NCBI RefSeq assembly: GCF_002706425.1
Contig: NZ_CP017713.1
Span: 1,550,001-1,614,000 of the forward strand
Direction: 5' to 3'
Origin: Loigolactobacillus coryniformis subsp. coryniformis KCTC 3167 = DSM 20001
Lineage (GTDB): Bacteria > Bacillota > Bacilli > Lactobacillales > Lactobacillaceae
Length of the DNA: 64,000 bases
Shown piece after piece: positions 1 through 8,619 of this stretch. How positions within the stretch are numbered: position 1 is the first letter of the stretch; the number at the start of each line of letters is the position of its first letter. The notes beneath the pieces are model-generated. The model did no database searches. It saw nothing but the letters and a program-made list of their open reading frames with translations, and was not told where the DNA came from. The translations under genes were made by a program, and so were the position numbers.

Positions 1-331
1 GTCATGAGGCATCTCCTGTGTTCGTTATTGTTTGGTCGCTATAACAATAACACGGAAGGTGCTTTTTTGGTACACCATTTTGGTGAAACCCTCAATCAAA
101 GGTAAAACGATGGTGTAGCAGCATTCTCGTTAAGGTTTAGGAAAAGATATGCATAATTCAGGATAAAATAACCGTAGCGAAAGCTTAGTATAAAATACCC
201 ATGTATTGTGGCGTAGAGCCATGTTTCTTGCGGTACGGTCTTTACCACAAGAATGGTCATCGTCCGTAACATCAGAAATTTTTGGTACAAAAAATAACCA
301 CTATTGTGGAGTAGAGATAAGGAGTTTACCT
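1..331. other. hslU leader region without hslV
   Basis: No convincing gene is visible in these 331 bases. In this family hslV normally ends just before hslU, but no HslV carboxy terminus can be read here in any frame, so hslV must lie further upstream or be absent. The stretch holds an inverted repeat (GTTATTGT at 24-31 paired with ACAATAAC at 44-51, 12-base loop) and, from 208, a copy of the dispersed two-stem repeat that runs into the hslU ribosome binding site. Confidence 0.6.
208..316 (+). repeat. Dispersed two-stem repeat, copy A (hslU leader)
   Basis: The copy starts at GTGGCGTAGAG (208-218) and ends at GTGGAGTAGAG (306-316), a 98-base spacing between the boundary motifs. Stem 1 is CTTGCGGTA with TACCACAAG (one C-A mismatch). 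It is followed by TGGTCATCGTCCGTAACATC, and then by stem 2, TTTTTG-GTA-CAAAAA. The core closely matches the copies at 48805-49027 and 54232-54337 on the opposite strand. The copy reads towards hslU, and its end abuts the Shine-Dalgarno sequence (AAGGAG at 319-324). Confidence 0.8.
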
Positions 332-1747
332 ATGCAACCAGCTGAAAAAACACCAAAACAAATCGTGGCCGCTTTAGACGAATATGTCATCGGTCAACAT
401 GACGCTAAACGAGCGATCGCCGTTGCTTTACGTAATCGTTATCGCCGGATGCAACTTGCCCAAGATATGCAAGAAGAGATCACCCCGAAAAACATGTTAA
501 TGATCGGCCCGACTGGGGTCGGTAAAACTGAAATTGCCCGTCGGCTAGCTAAAATTGTTTCGGCACCATTTGTGAAGGTCGAAGCGACTAAATTTACTGA
601 AGTGGGCTACGTCGGTCGTGATGTTGAATCGATGGTCCGTGATCTAGTGGATGTTGCTATCGAAATGGAACGTAAAATTCAATATAAAAATGTTCATGCT
701 GAAGCTAGTCGTGAAGCTGACAAACGTTTAGTAAAATTATTGGTTCCTGGCGTCAAAAAACAACCCACACAACAAAACCAAATGCAAAGCTTGATGAATG
801 CTTTCACTGCCATGCAAAATGGCCAAAATCCATTGCAAAACAATGAAGAGAAAGAAGAAGTAACGGATACAGTCCGTGACCAACGGCTATCAGTTAAAGA
901 ACAGCTAGACCGTGGTCTTTTAGAAAATGAAGAAGTGACCATCGAAATGGATGATCCTAAACAAGCTGTAGCCATGAATAACAACATGATGGGCCAAATG
1001 GGTATCGATCTTAGTGAGACCTTAGGCGCGTTAACACCAAAACGTAAGATCAAACGGACCGTTTCTGTTAAGGAAGCTCGCGAAGTTTTGATCAAGGAAG
1101 AAGCCGAAAAGCTCGTCAACGACGCTGATATTTATCATGACGCAATTCAACGTGCTGAGAATACCGGCATCATTTTCATCGACGAAATTGACAAGATCAC
1201 GGCAAATGGTCAAAAAAATAGCGGCGAAGTTTCTCGTGAAGGGGTTCAACGCGATATTTTACCAATCGTTGAAGGGTCTGCGATTACGACCAAATATGGT
1301 ACGATCAATACTGACCACATCCTATTCATTGCTTCTGGCGCTTTTGCTGACAGCAAACCGAGTGATTTGATTGCTGAATTACAAGGTCGTTTACCGATCC
1401 GGGTCGAACTAGATGATTTATCCAAGGAAGACTTCGTCCGTATTTTGACTGAACCAAATAACGCTTTGATCAAGCAATATATGGCAATGATCGCTACAGA
1501 TAACATTCATACCACCTTCACCAAAGAAGCAATCGAACGAATCGCGGAGATTGCTTATGATGTCAATCATGAAACTGAAAACATTGGTGCACGGCGTTTA
1601 CACACGATTTTAGAGAAGTTATTAGAAGATATTCTCTATGAAGGTCCCGACATGGAAATGGGCGACATTACGATCACTGAAAAATACGTTAACGATAAAA
1701 TTGGTGATATCGTGGCGAATAAAGATCTTAGCCGCTATATTCTGTAG
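332..1747 (+). CDS. hslU: HslU, ATPase subunit of the HslUV (ClpYQ) protease
   Basis: AAA+ unfoldase that unfolds substrates and feeds them to the HslV peptidase chamber in the cytoplasm. The chosen ATG at 332 gives 471 residues, the normal family length; it follows AAGGAG at 319-324, and the longer reading from 206 only translates the upstream repeat. Walker A GPTGVGKT lies at residues 59-66 and Walker B IIFIDEID includes D284 and E285. The variable inserted I-domain between them is rich in Q, N and E. The C-terminal sensor-2 region, with GARRLHTILE, is present and the protein ends in RYIL, as expected for HslV docking. The hslV partner is not within the window. Confidence 0.96.
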   Translation: MQPAEKTPKQIVAALDEYVIGQHDAKRAIAVALRNRYRRMQLAQDMQEEITPKNMLMIGPTGVGKTEIARRLAKIVSAPFVKVEATKFTEVGYVGRDVESMVRDLVDVAIEMERKIQYKNVHAEASREADKRLVKLLVPGVKKQPTQQNQMQSLMNAFTAMQNGQNPLQNNEEKEEVTDTVRDQRLSVKEQLDRGLLENEEVTIEMDDPKQAVAMNNNMMGQMGIDLSETLGALTPKRKIKRTVSVKEAREVLIKEEAEKLVNDADIYHDAIQRAENTGIIFIDEIDKITANGQKNSGEVSREGVQRDILPIVEGSAITTKYGTINTDHILFIASGAFADSKPSDLIAELQGRLPIRVELDDLSKEDFVRILTEPNNALIKQYMAMIATDNIHTTFTKEAIERIAEIAYDVNHETENIGARRLHTILEKLLEDILYEGPDMEMGDITITEKYVNDKIGDIVANKDLSRYIL

Positions 1748-1748
1748 T

Positions 1749-1842
1749 GCTAGCTGTTAGGTGTTGCTATTGGTGATCCGGCTAATAGCTGGAATATCTA
1801 AAACTTTGATACAAAAATCAACCACTATTGTGGAGTTGGAGG
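1749..1842 (+). repeat. Partial two-stem repeat before galM
   Basis: The right part, CAACCACTATTGTGGAGTTG, nearly repeats the end of the hslU-leader copy (ACCACTATTGTGGAGTAG). A short stem TTTG-ATA-CAAA sits in the position of stem 2. Upstream, AGCTGTTAG and CTAATAGCT can pair with one wobble, but the sequence does not resemble stem 1 of the other copies. It ends in the galM Shine-Dalgarno sequence GGAGGG. Confidence 0.55.
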
Positions 1843-1848
1843 GCAAAT

Positions 1849-2742
1849 ATGTCACTTTCAATCAAAAATCAATTTTTACAGGCGAACTTCACCGAAAAAG
1901 GTGCCGAGTTAACCAATCTGATCTCATTAGATTCTGGTACTGAATATATTTGGCAAGCCGATCCGCAGATCTGGGGCCGTCATGCACCGATTCTTTTTCC
2001 TTTTGTCGGACGTTTAAAAAATGACGAATATCATTATCAAGGCAAGACTTACCATATGGGGCAACATGGTTTTGCCCGCGACCGTGACTTTAAGGTAGTC
2101 AATCATGAAGCCACAACGATCAGTTTTCAATTGACTGATGATGAACAAAGCTGGCAAATTTATCCATTTGCGTTCGAACTTACAGTAACCTATCAATTAG
2201 TCGACAACGAACTTGAAGTCACTTATTTCGTGCATAATCCTGCTGAAAAAGAAGACTTATACTTCTCCGTCGGTGGTCATCCCGGCTTTAACATTCCATT
2301 AACGGATGAAAATAAGTTTGAAGACTATTACATCAGTTATGAACCAAAGAAATCTCGGGTACAAATTCCGTTGGTCGGACCATTCAATGATGCTGCACAC
2401 AAGACACTAGCGTCAACTGATACTGATCATGATTTGTCGCACGATTTATTTAGCGGTGACGCTTTGATTTATGAACTACATCAGCCGAACACATTTACGC
2501 TGAAAAATGATCATAATCATCAAGGTATTTCGGTGAGCGTTCCTGATGCGCCTTATACAGGTATTTGGTCACCTTATCCGACTACTGGTAATTTTGTTTG
2601 TATCGAACCATGGTGGGGAATTGCCGATAATTTAGAGACTAGCGGTGAATTAACGGAAAAAATGGGGATCAACCAATTAGCAGCCGGTGCTGATTTTACT
2701 GGCAGCTTTACGATCACTGCTCATCAACGACGTGCATTTTAG
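1849..2742 (+). CDS. Aldose 1-epimerase family protein (LacX/GalM-like)
   Basis: Predicted cytoplasmic mutarotase-fold enzyme interconverting alpha and beta anomers of hexoses. The ATG at 1849 follows GGAGGG at 1838-1843 and gives 297 residues, typical of the shorter LacX-like branch. Visible family signatures are RHAPILFPFVGRLK near the amino end, the catalytic-histidine segment GGHPGFNIP, and the late EPWWGIAD segment. It lies about 100 bases after hslU in the same direction and is followed by a terminator shared with plsY. The exact sugar cannot be read from the sequence; a galactose role is only inferred from family naming. Confidence 0.85.
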   Translation: MSLSIKNQFLQANFTEKGAELTNLISLDSGTEYIWQADPQIWGRHAPILFPFVGRLKNDEYHYQGKTYHMGQHGFARDRDFKVVNHEATTISFQLTDDEQSWQIYPFAFELTVTYQLVDNELEVTYFVHNPAEKEDLYFSVGGHPGFNIPLTDENKFEDYYISYEPKKSRVQIPLVGPFNDAAHKTLASTDTDHDLSHDLFSGDALIYELHQPNTFTLKNDHNHQGISVSVPDAPYTGIWSPYPTTGNFVCIEPWWGIADNLETSGELTEKMGINQLAAGADFTGSFTITAHQRRAF

Positions 2743-2746
2743 CAAC

Positions 2747-2776
2747 AAAAAAACGAGGCCTGAGCCTCGTTTTTAT
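2747..2776. terminator. Bidirectional terminator between galM and plsY
   Basis: ACGAGGC and GCCTCGT form a perfect stem with a CTGA loop, flanked by A and T runs on both sides, so it can stop both converging genes. Confidence 0.9.
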
Positions 2777-3393
2777 TTGGACGAATTCTTATGATAACCG
2801 AACCCGAATGGAACTTTATTTTCAGTTCCGTTGCGAATCCGTTTAAAATTATCGCGATGCATGTAGATGATAAAACACATCAGAATAAAGGCAACACTGC
2901 TGAGTAGTGGATCGTGGAAGAAAAACGATAAGCCGAAAATGATCACCATTCCTAACGTGCTAGCAACACTGACCATTCGGGTAAAGTAGACTAGGCTACC
3001 GAATACTAGCCAGCAGAGCAAGAAAAATAGTGGATTATAAGCGAGTACCATACCGGCACTAGTTGCCACTGCCTTGCCACCATGAAAATGATCAAAGATC
3101 GAGAAACCATGACCAACAACTGCGGCCAAGCCGATTAATATCGGACTATAATACGGGTGGCTGAAGCTACCGAAGAAATACGGCAATGCTGCTGCCAATG
3201 TGCCTTTGAACATATCCATGAATAAAACGATCAAGCCAGCTTTTTTACCTAAGACACGAAAGGTATTGGTGGTCCCAATATTACCGCTACCTAATGTCCG
3301 GATATCCTTATGATAAACGTATCTACCTAGCCATAAACCTGAAGGAATGGACCCCAGCAGGTAGGCACAGACGAGCATTAATGCAAGTTTCAA
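2773..3393 (-). CDS. plsY: Glycerol-3-phosphate acyltransferase PlsY
   Basis: Integral membrane enzyme that transfers the acyl group from acyl-phosphate (made by PlsX) to glycerol-3-phosphate, the first step of phospholipid synthesis. It has 206 residues with about five to six hydrophobic segments. Family motifs are visible: GSIPSG near residue 14, GSGNIGTTNTFRVLGKKAG near residue 37, and VVGHGFSIFDHFHGGKAVAT in the middle. The start is TTG at 3393, placed 7 bases after GGAGG. It is transcribed away from parE, as in other lactobacilli. Confidence 0.95.
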   Translation of the reverse strand: MKLALMLVCAYLLGSIPSGLWLGRYVYHKDIRTLGSGNIGTTNTFRVLGKKAGLIVLFMDMFKGTLAAALPYFFGSFSHPYYSPILIGLAAVVGHGFSIFDHFHGGKAVATSAGMVLAYNPLFFLLCWLVFGSLVYFTRMVSVASTLGMVIIFGLSFFFHDPLLSSVAFILMCFIIYMHRDNFKRIRNGTENKVPFGFGYHKNSSK

Positions 3394-3633
3394 AATATTG
3401 CCTCCTATAGTCCCACTAATAGTGGATAATTTTATGCGAAATATATTTATTATTTCAGGCGCAACTGTCCAATTAAATTAAACAGGCTTCATATGAAAAT
3501 GAATGCGCAAGTCTAGTGACAGTCTGTATTTTAGCATGTTTTGCCCCTGCAAGCCATACTAGATAACAGCTAAAACAAGCTACTGGGATATTTCCTCCAC
3601 TAATGAGCCTGAATATGTGTTAAAATAGGGTAA

Positions 3634-3647
3634 CGAACATTTGTTCT
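3634..3647. promoter_or_regulatory. LexA (SOS) box candidate
   Basis: CGAACATTTGTTCT fits the Gram-positive LexA/DinR pattern CGAAC-N4-GTTC. It ends 3 bases before the proposed -35 of parE, a position suited to repression. The match is by eye. Confidence 0.55.
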
Positions 3648-3650
3648 GCT

Positions 3651-3679
3651 TTGACTTTTCAAATGGATTCGCATAAGGT
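3651..3679 (+). promoter_or_regulatory. Probable parEC promoter
   Basis: TTGACT (3651-3656) and TAAGGT (3674-3679) are separated by 17 bases. A second possible -10, TAAGAT, lies at 3679-3684. This would give a leader of about 165 bases. Confidence 0.5.
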
Positions 3680-3779
3680 AAGATAGTATCTTGTGCGCAA
3701 CATCACGACGTTAACCAACAATTTTAGCTCGCATTGATTTTTGTTTTAGGTGCTAGAGCTACAAAAAGTCTGATGATCG

Positions 3780-3802
3780 GCTAGTCTTTGACTAGCGTTT
3801 TT
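3780..3802 (+). terminator. Terminator-like hairpin in the parE leader
   Basis: GCTAGTC (3780-3786) and GACTAGC (3790-3796) form a 7-bp stem followed by GTTTTTG. It lies downstream of the proposed promoter and 53 bases before the parE start, so it is either an attenuator or a weak terminator for an upstream transcript. Confidence 0.5.
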
Positions 3803-3854
3803 GTGCCACTCACGATCAATAAATGAATTAGTTCTGTAAAGGAGTTTTTGTTTG

Positions 3855-5858
3855 ATGAAAGAAACCCAAACGGCTTATAATGACGCTTCGATTCAAGTCC
3901 TACAAGGATTAGAAGCGGTTCGTAAGCGTCCTGGTATGTACATCGGCTCGACCGATAGCAAGGGACTGCATCATTTAGTCTATGAAATTGTCGATAATGC
4001 TGTCGATGAAGCTTTAGCTGGTTACGGTAAAGAAATCGATGTGACCATCCATAAAGATAATAGTGTGACTGTCCGTGATTTTGGTCGCGGCATGCCAACT
4101 GGTATGCATGCGTCTGGTATTCCAACTATTGAAGTTATTTTAACTGTCTTACATGCCGGTGGGAAATTCGGCCAAGGCGGTTACAAAACATCTGGTGGAT
4201 TACATGGGGTCGGTTCTAGTGTCGTTAACGCGTTATCTGAGTCAATGACGGCAACCGTCGTGCGTGATGGCAAAAAATTTCAAGAAACATTTCGTAACGG
4301 TGGTCAGCCCGTGGGCACATTAAAGAAGTTAGGTAAAACGCGGGAAGCTACAGGAACAACGATTACATTTAAGCCAGATGCTACGATCTTTACAACTATA
4401 GACTTTAATTATAATGTGTTAGCTGAAAGAATCCGTGAGTCAGCCTTTTTGTTGCGTGATGTCAAGTTTGTTTTTACTGATGAACGTGGTGAAGGCCGAC
4501 AAGAAGTTTATCATTATGAGGATGGTATCAAAGAATTTGTCGACTATTTAAACGAAGACAAAGATACGTTGGGACCAACGATGTTTTTCTCTGGCGAAAA
4601 AGATGGTATCCAAGTTGAGTTTGCCGGTCAGTACAATGATGGTTATTCAGAGAATATCTTGTCCTTTGTCAATAATGTGCGGACCAATGATGGTGGCAGC
4701 CATGAAGCCGGTATGAAAACCGCCTTGACGCGCTCGTTCAATGACTATGCGCGCAAAGTTAATTTATTAAAAGAAAAAGATAAAAATCTTGAGGGTAGTG
4801 ATGTCCGTGAAGGGCTGTCGGCGGTCATTTCTATTCGTATTCCCGAGGAAATCTTACAATTTGAAGGGCAAACCAAGGGTAAATTAGGGACACCACAGGC
4901 CCGTGCTGCCGTTGATAATGTGATTGGTGAGCAATTGGCTTACTATCTGCTAGAAAACGGTGACTTCGCGCAAATGATGGTCAAAAAGGCCTTAAAAGCG
5001 CGTGAAGCCCGTCAAGCTGCCCGCAAAGCACGTGATGAAAGTCGTAATGGCAAACGTAAAAAGAAAACTGAGCGTTTACTCTCGGGTAAATTAACCCCCG
5101 CACAGTCGCGTAATAGCAAGCGTAACGAACTTTATCTCGTCGAAGGAGATTCTGCCGGTGGCTCAGCTAAACAGGGGCGTGACCGCAAATTTCAGGCGAT
5201 TTTGCCATTACGGGGTAAAGTTATTAATACCCAAAAGGCGAAAATGGATGATATTCTCAAAAATGAAGAAATCAGCACTATGATCTACACGATCGGTGCC
5301 GGTGTTGGTCCCGAATTTTCCGTTGAAGACAGTAATTACGATAAGATCATTATCATGACCGATGCGGATACCGATGGTGCCCATATTCAGATCTTATTAC
5401 TGACGTTCTTTTATCGTTATATGAAACCACTGATTGAGGCGGGTAAGGTTTATATTGCCTTACCACCGTTGTATCGCCTACAAAAAGGTAGTGGCAAAAA
5501 TCTGCAGATCCGCTATGCTTGGACCGATGATGAATTAGCTGCTGAAATGAAGACTTTTGGTAAAGGGAGTAGTTTACAGCGTTACAAAGGTCTTGGTGAA
5601 ATGAACGCTGATCAGTTATGGGAAACGACAATGAATCCGGAATCACGGACTTTGATCCGAGTTCGAATCGATGACGCCGCTCTAGCGGAACGCCGTGTCA
5701 CTACCTTGATGGGCGATAAAGTTGCACCGCGACGTAAATGGATCGAAAGTCATGTTCAATTTTCAATGGCTGAAGAAGGCAGTATTTTAGAGACAAAAAC
5801 AGCTAATCATACCGCTAACAGTGTGGCATCTGACACACCTGATCAAGCAGCAAAGTGA
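3855..5858 (+). CDS. parE: DNA topoisomerase IV subunit B (ParE)
   Basis: ATPase subunit of topoisomerase IV, which decatenates daughter chromosomes together with ParC. 667 residues. The GHKL ATP-binding domain (EIVDNAVDEA, GRGMPTG, GGLHGVGSSVVNALS) is followed by the transducer region and the TOPRIM domain with EGDSAGGSAKQGRD (E430) and TDADTDGAHI (D503, D505). The ATG at 3855 is 10 bases after GGAG; a TTG at 3852 directly before it is an alternative. GyrB is the only close look-alike, but the position next to parC and the plsY neighbour favour ParE. Confidence 0.96.
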   Translation: MKETQTAYNDASIQVLQGLEAVRKRPGMYIGSTDSKGLHHLVYEIVDNAVDEALAGYGKEIDVTIHKDNSVTVRDFGRGMPTGMHASGIPTIEVILTVLHAGGKFGQGGYKTSGGLHGVGSSVVNALSESMTATVVRDGKKFQETFRNGGQPVGTLKKLGKTREATGTTITFKPDATIFTTIDFNYNVLAERIRESAFLLRDVKFVFTDERGEGRQEVYHYEDGIKEFVDYLNEDKDTLGPTMFFSGEKDGIQVEFAGQYNDGYSENILSFVNNVRTNDGGSHEAGMKTALTRSFNDYARKVNLLKEKDKNLEGSDVREGLSAVISIRIPEEILQFEGQTKGKLGTPQARAAVDNVIGEQLAYYLLENGDFAQMMVKKALKAREARQAARKARDESRNGKRKKKTERLLSGKLTPAQSRNSKRNELYLVEGDSAGGSAKQGRDRKFQAILPLRGKVINTQKAKMDDILKNEEISTMIYTIGAGVGPEFSVEDSNYDKIIIMTDADTDGAHIQILLLTFFYRYMKPLIEAGKVYIALPPLYRLQKGSGKNLQIRYAWTDDELAAEMKTFGKGSSLQRYKGLGEMNADQLWETTMNPESRTLIRVRIDDAALAERRVTTLMGDKVAPRRKWIESHVQFSMAEEGSILETKTANHTANSVASDTPDQAAK

Positions 5859-5866
5859 GTGAGTAA

Positions 5867-8326
5867 ATGAGTAATCAACAGAACATTCAAGAATTAACTT
5901 TAGAAGAAGTTATGGGCGATCGCTTTGGTCGCTATTCCAAATATATTATTCAAGAACGTGCCTTACCGGATATCCGTGATGGCTTAAAACCAGTTCAGCG
6001 GCGTATCTTATACGCAATGAATCGTGATGGCAATACCTATGATAAAGGTTTCCGTAAATCAGCTAAGTCGGTTGGTAATGTTATGGGTAATTTTCATCCC
6101 CATGGTGATTCTAGTATCTATGAAGCAATGGTCCGTCTGAGCCAAGATTGGAAACTACGGGCACCATTGATCGACATGCACGGTAACAATGGTTCAATGG
6201 ATGGTGATCCGCCAGCAGCAATGCGTTATACCGAAGCGCGTCTGAGCAAGATCGCTGGTGAAATGTTACAAGATATTGATAAGAAAACCGTTGATTTTGT
6301 ACCTAACTTTGATGATACTGAAGAAGAACCAACCGTTTTACCAGCAAGGTTCCCTAACTTGTTGGTCAACGGTGCGACTGGGATCTCCGCTGGTTACGCA
6401 ACTGAAATCCCACCGCATAATCTTGGTGAAGTGATTCAAGCCTTAATTTATTTACTGGATCATCCCGATGCGACTTTGGATAAGTTGATGACCTTTGTTA
6501 AAGGCCCTGATTTTCCAACTGGTGGGATCATCCAAGGCCTTGATGGGATCAAACAAGCGTATGAAACTGGCCGTGGTCGGATTGTCGTTCGTTCACGTAC
6601 CGAAACAGTTACCCTACGTGGTGGTCGTGAACAGATTGTGATCAGCGAGTTACCCTATGAAGTTAACAAGGCGCAACTAGTCAAAAAAATGGATGAAATT
6701 CGTATTCTGAAAAAAGTAGACGGTATTTCTGAAGTCCGTGATGAATCTGATCGCCGTGGTTTATCGATTGTGGTTGAGCTTAAGAAGGGCGCGAATGCGC
6801 AAGGTATTTTGACTTATCTTTTAAAGAATACCGATCTTCAAGTCACTTATAACTTTAATATGGTGGCAATCAACCATCAGCGGCCAGATCAATTAGGCTT
6901 AAAGCAATTATTGATGGCTTACTTAGAGCACCAACAAATCGTGATCACACGCCGGACCCATTTTGATTTGGACAAGGCACAAGCCCGGCAGCATATTGTA
7001 CTAGGTTTGATCAAAGCACTATCGATTTTAGATCAAGTGATTAAAGTGATTCGGCAAAGTAAAAATAAAAAGAACGCGAAAGACAATTTAGTCGCTGCTT
7101 TCCAATTTACCGAACCGCAGGCGGAAGCAATTGTTTCGTTACAACTGTATCGGTTAACCAATACAGATATTACCGCTCTACAAAAAGAACAGGCTGACTT
7201 AGATAAGCAGATCGCCAAGTTAGAAAAGATCTTAGCTGAACCAAAAGAATTGGGCCGTGTACTTAAAGCACAACTCCGCCAGATCGATCATGATTATGGC
7301 AACAAGCGTCTCAGTGAGATTCAAGCAGAGATCGAATCACTAAAAGTTGATACAAAGGTGGTCGTTGCTGATGAGGCTGTCATTGTAGCTGTCAGTCACG
7401 ATGGTTATCTTAAACGCAGTAGTTTACGTTCTTATAACTCATCGACCGATGATGATAATGGCTTGAAAGACGAAGACTTTTTGATCTTCCAACAACAGTT
7501 GAGTACGCTAAATCACTTGTTTATGTTTACTAACAAAGGTCACGTGATCTATCGGCCAGTTTATGAGATCAGCGATGCTCGTTGGAAGGATACTGGTGAA
7601 CATATTTCACAGACGATCGGTTTAGCCGCCGATGAGGCAATCATTCGTACTTTTGCTTTCAGTGAATTAAAACAGGGTGGCCAGTTTGTGCTGACCACAA
7701 CTGATGGTTATATCAAACAGACAGAATTTAGTGAATTTTTGCCTGGTCGTGCTTACAAATCACGTGCCGCACAAGCTATGCGGCTAAAAGATGAGTCTGC
7801 CTTTGTAACGGATGTCATCTATATTCAACCAGATGAAGTGGCGCAATATGATGTTTTCTTGGCCAGCTATACTGGTTATGGTTTGCGTTACCCACTTAGT
7901 GAAGTGCCGGTGATCGGTGCTAAAGCTGCCGGAACTAAGTCAATGGCACTTAAGGATGGCGATCATGTGGTCAATGCAGTGCTAGTGCCACGTGAAAAAG
8001 CAACTCCCGTCACGATCATTACTCAACGGGGTGCATTGAAACGGATGGACGTGCAGGAAATCACTGAAACTAGCCGCGCTCGTCGTGGTATGCTGATTTT
8101 GCGCGAGTTAAAACGTAATCCACATCGGGTTCAGATCATGACTGGCCCGTTACCAGCCGCTGCAAAATTATTGGTACAAACAGATACACGACAGACGTTT
8201 TTCTTAACGCCGGATGAACATCCCATCAGTGATCGTTATTCAAACGGTTCCTTTGTTCTTGACACTGAAAAAACTGGTACACCGGTAATTGGCTACCCTA
8301 AAATCCAATTTGCACAAGCTGAATAA
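5867..8326 (+). CDS. parC: DNA topoisomerase IV subunit A (ParC)
   Basis: DNA breakage-reunion subunit of topoisomerase IV. 819 residues. The catalytic tyrosine is Y121 in [11 protein letters not shown]. The quinolone-determining segment reads [12 protein letters not shown], with serine at 82 and glutamate at 86, the wild-type state at both resistance positions. A coiled-coil tower (about residues 370-500) precedes the C-terminal beta-propeller. It starts 8 bases after parE ends, so the two are co-transcribed, and a strong terminator follows. Confidence 0.96.
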   Translation: MSNQQNIQELTLEEVMGDRFGRYSKYIIQERALPDIRDGLKPVQRRILYAMNRDGNTYDKGFRKSAKSVGNVMGNFHPHGDSSIYEAMVRLSQDWKLRAPLIDMHGNNGSMDGDPPAAMRYTEARLSKIAGEMLQDIDKKTVDFVPNFDDTEEEPTVLPARFPNLLVNGATGISAGYATEIPPHNLGEVIQALIYLLDHPDATLDKLMTFVKGPDFPTGGIIQGLDGIKQAYETGRGRIVVRSRTETVTLRGGREQIVISELPYEVNKAQLVKKMDEIRILKKVDGISEVRDESDRRGLSIVVELKKGANAQGILTYLLKNTDLQVTYNFNMVAINHQRPDQLGLKQLLMAYLEHQQIVITRRTHFDLDKAQARQHIVLGLIKALSILDQVIKVIRQSKNKKNAKDNLVAAFQFTEPQAEAIVSLQLYRLTNTDITALQKEQADLDKQIAKLEKILAEPKELGRVLKAQLRQIDHDYGNKRLSEIQAEIESLKVDTKVVVADEAVIVAVSHDGYLKRSSLRSYNSSTDDDNGLKDEDFLIFQQQLSTLNHLFMFTNKGHVIYRPVYEISDARWKDTGEHISQTIGLAADEAIIRTFAFSELKQGGQFVLTTTDGYIKQTEFSEFLPGRAYKSRAAQAMRLKDESAFVTDVIYIQPDEVAQYDVFLASYTGYGLRYPLSEVPVIGAKAAGTKSMALKDGDHVVNAVLVPREKATPVTIITQRGALKRMDVQEITETSRARRGMLILRELKRNPHRVQIMTGPLPAAAKLLVQTDTRQTFFLTPDEHPISDRYSNGSFVLDTEKTGTPVIGYPKIQFAQAE

Positions 8327-8337
8327 TCTTAATTTTG

Positions 8338-8365
8338 AGCAATCGCATTCGCGATTGCTTTTTTG
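8338..8365 (+). terminator. parEC terminator
   Basis: AGCAATCGC and GCGATTGCT form a perfect 9-bp stem with an ATTC loop followed by a run of T. Confidence 0.92.
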
Positions 8366-8539
8366 TTTCTGTTATAATATATAATCAAACTGTTATATAA
8401 AAAAGTGGAACAGAACAAAAAATAAATTATTCAAGCAAAAAATAAATAATGGCGGTATCGATTATTCTTATGGTTGTCCCAATTGGATTTTTTCCCGAAA
8501 TATTCATAAAAAAAACTAAAATAAAATCAGGGAAAGGGC

Positions 8540-8567
8540 TTGCATAACGAACATTTTATGTTATACT
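8540..8567 (+). promoter_or_regulatory. pflB promoter with cre-like site at the start
   Basis: TTGCAT (8540-8545) and TATACT (8562-8567) have a 16-base spacer, and TG at 8559-8560 makes an extended -10. TGAAAACTGTTACA at 8574-8587 resembles a catabolite-response element with one central mismatch and would lie across the start site. The cre reading is weak. Confidence 0.7.
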
Positions 8568-8619
8568 AACTTATGAAAACTGTTACATTAATGTTTGACA
8601 TTTAAGGAGGCACTCAATT

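Larger units (their letters stand above)
3394..3854. other. Divergent plsY/parE intergenic region
   Basis: 461 bases without a gene. It holds the plsY Shine-Dalgarno sequence, a LexA-like box, a probable parE promoter and an intrinsic-terminator-like hairpin in the parE leader, listed separately. The remainder shows nothing clear. Confidence 0.6.

Noticed and set aside
206-331. Upstream extension of hslU
   Set aside because: The extra 42 codons translate the dispersed repeat, and the ribosome site favours ATG 332.
694-1119. Reverse reading frame of 141 codons inside hslU
   Set aside because: Antisense shadow of a clear hslU frame.
3781-4125. Reverse reading frame of 114 codons overlapping parE
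   Set aside because: Shadow of the parE coding frame; no family resemblance and no ribosome site.
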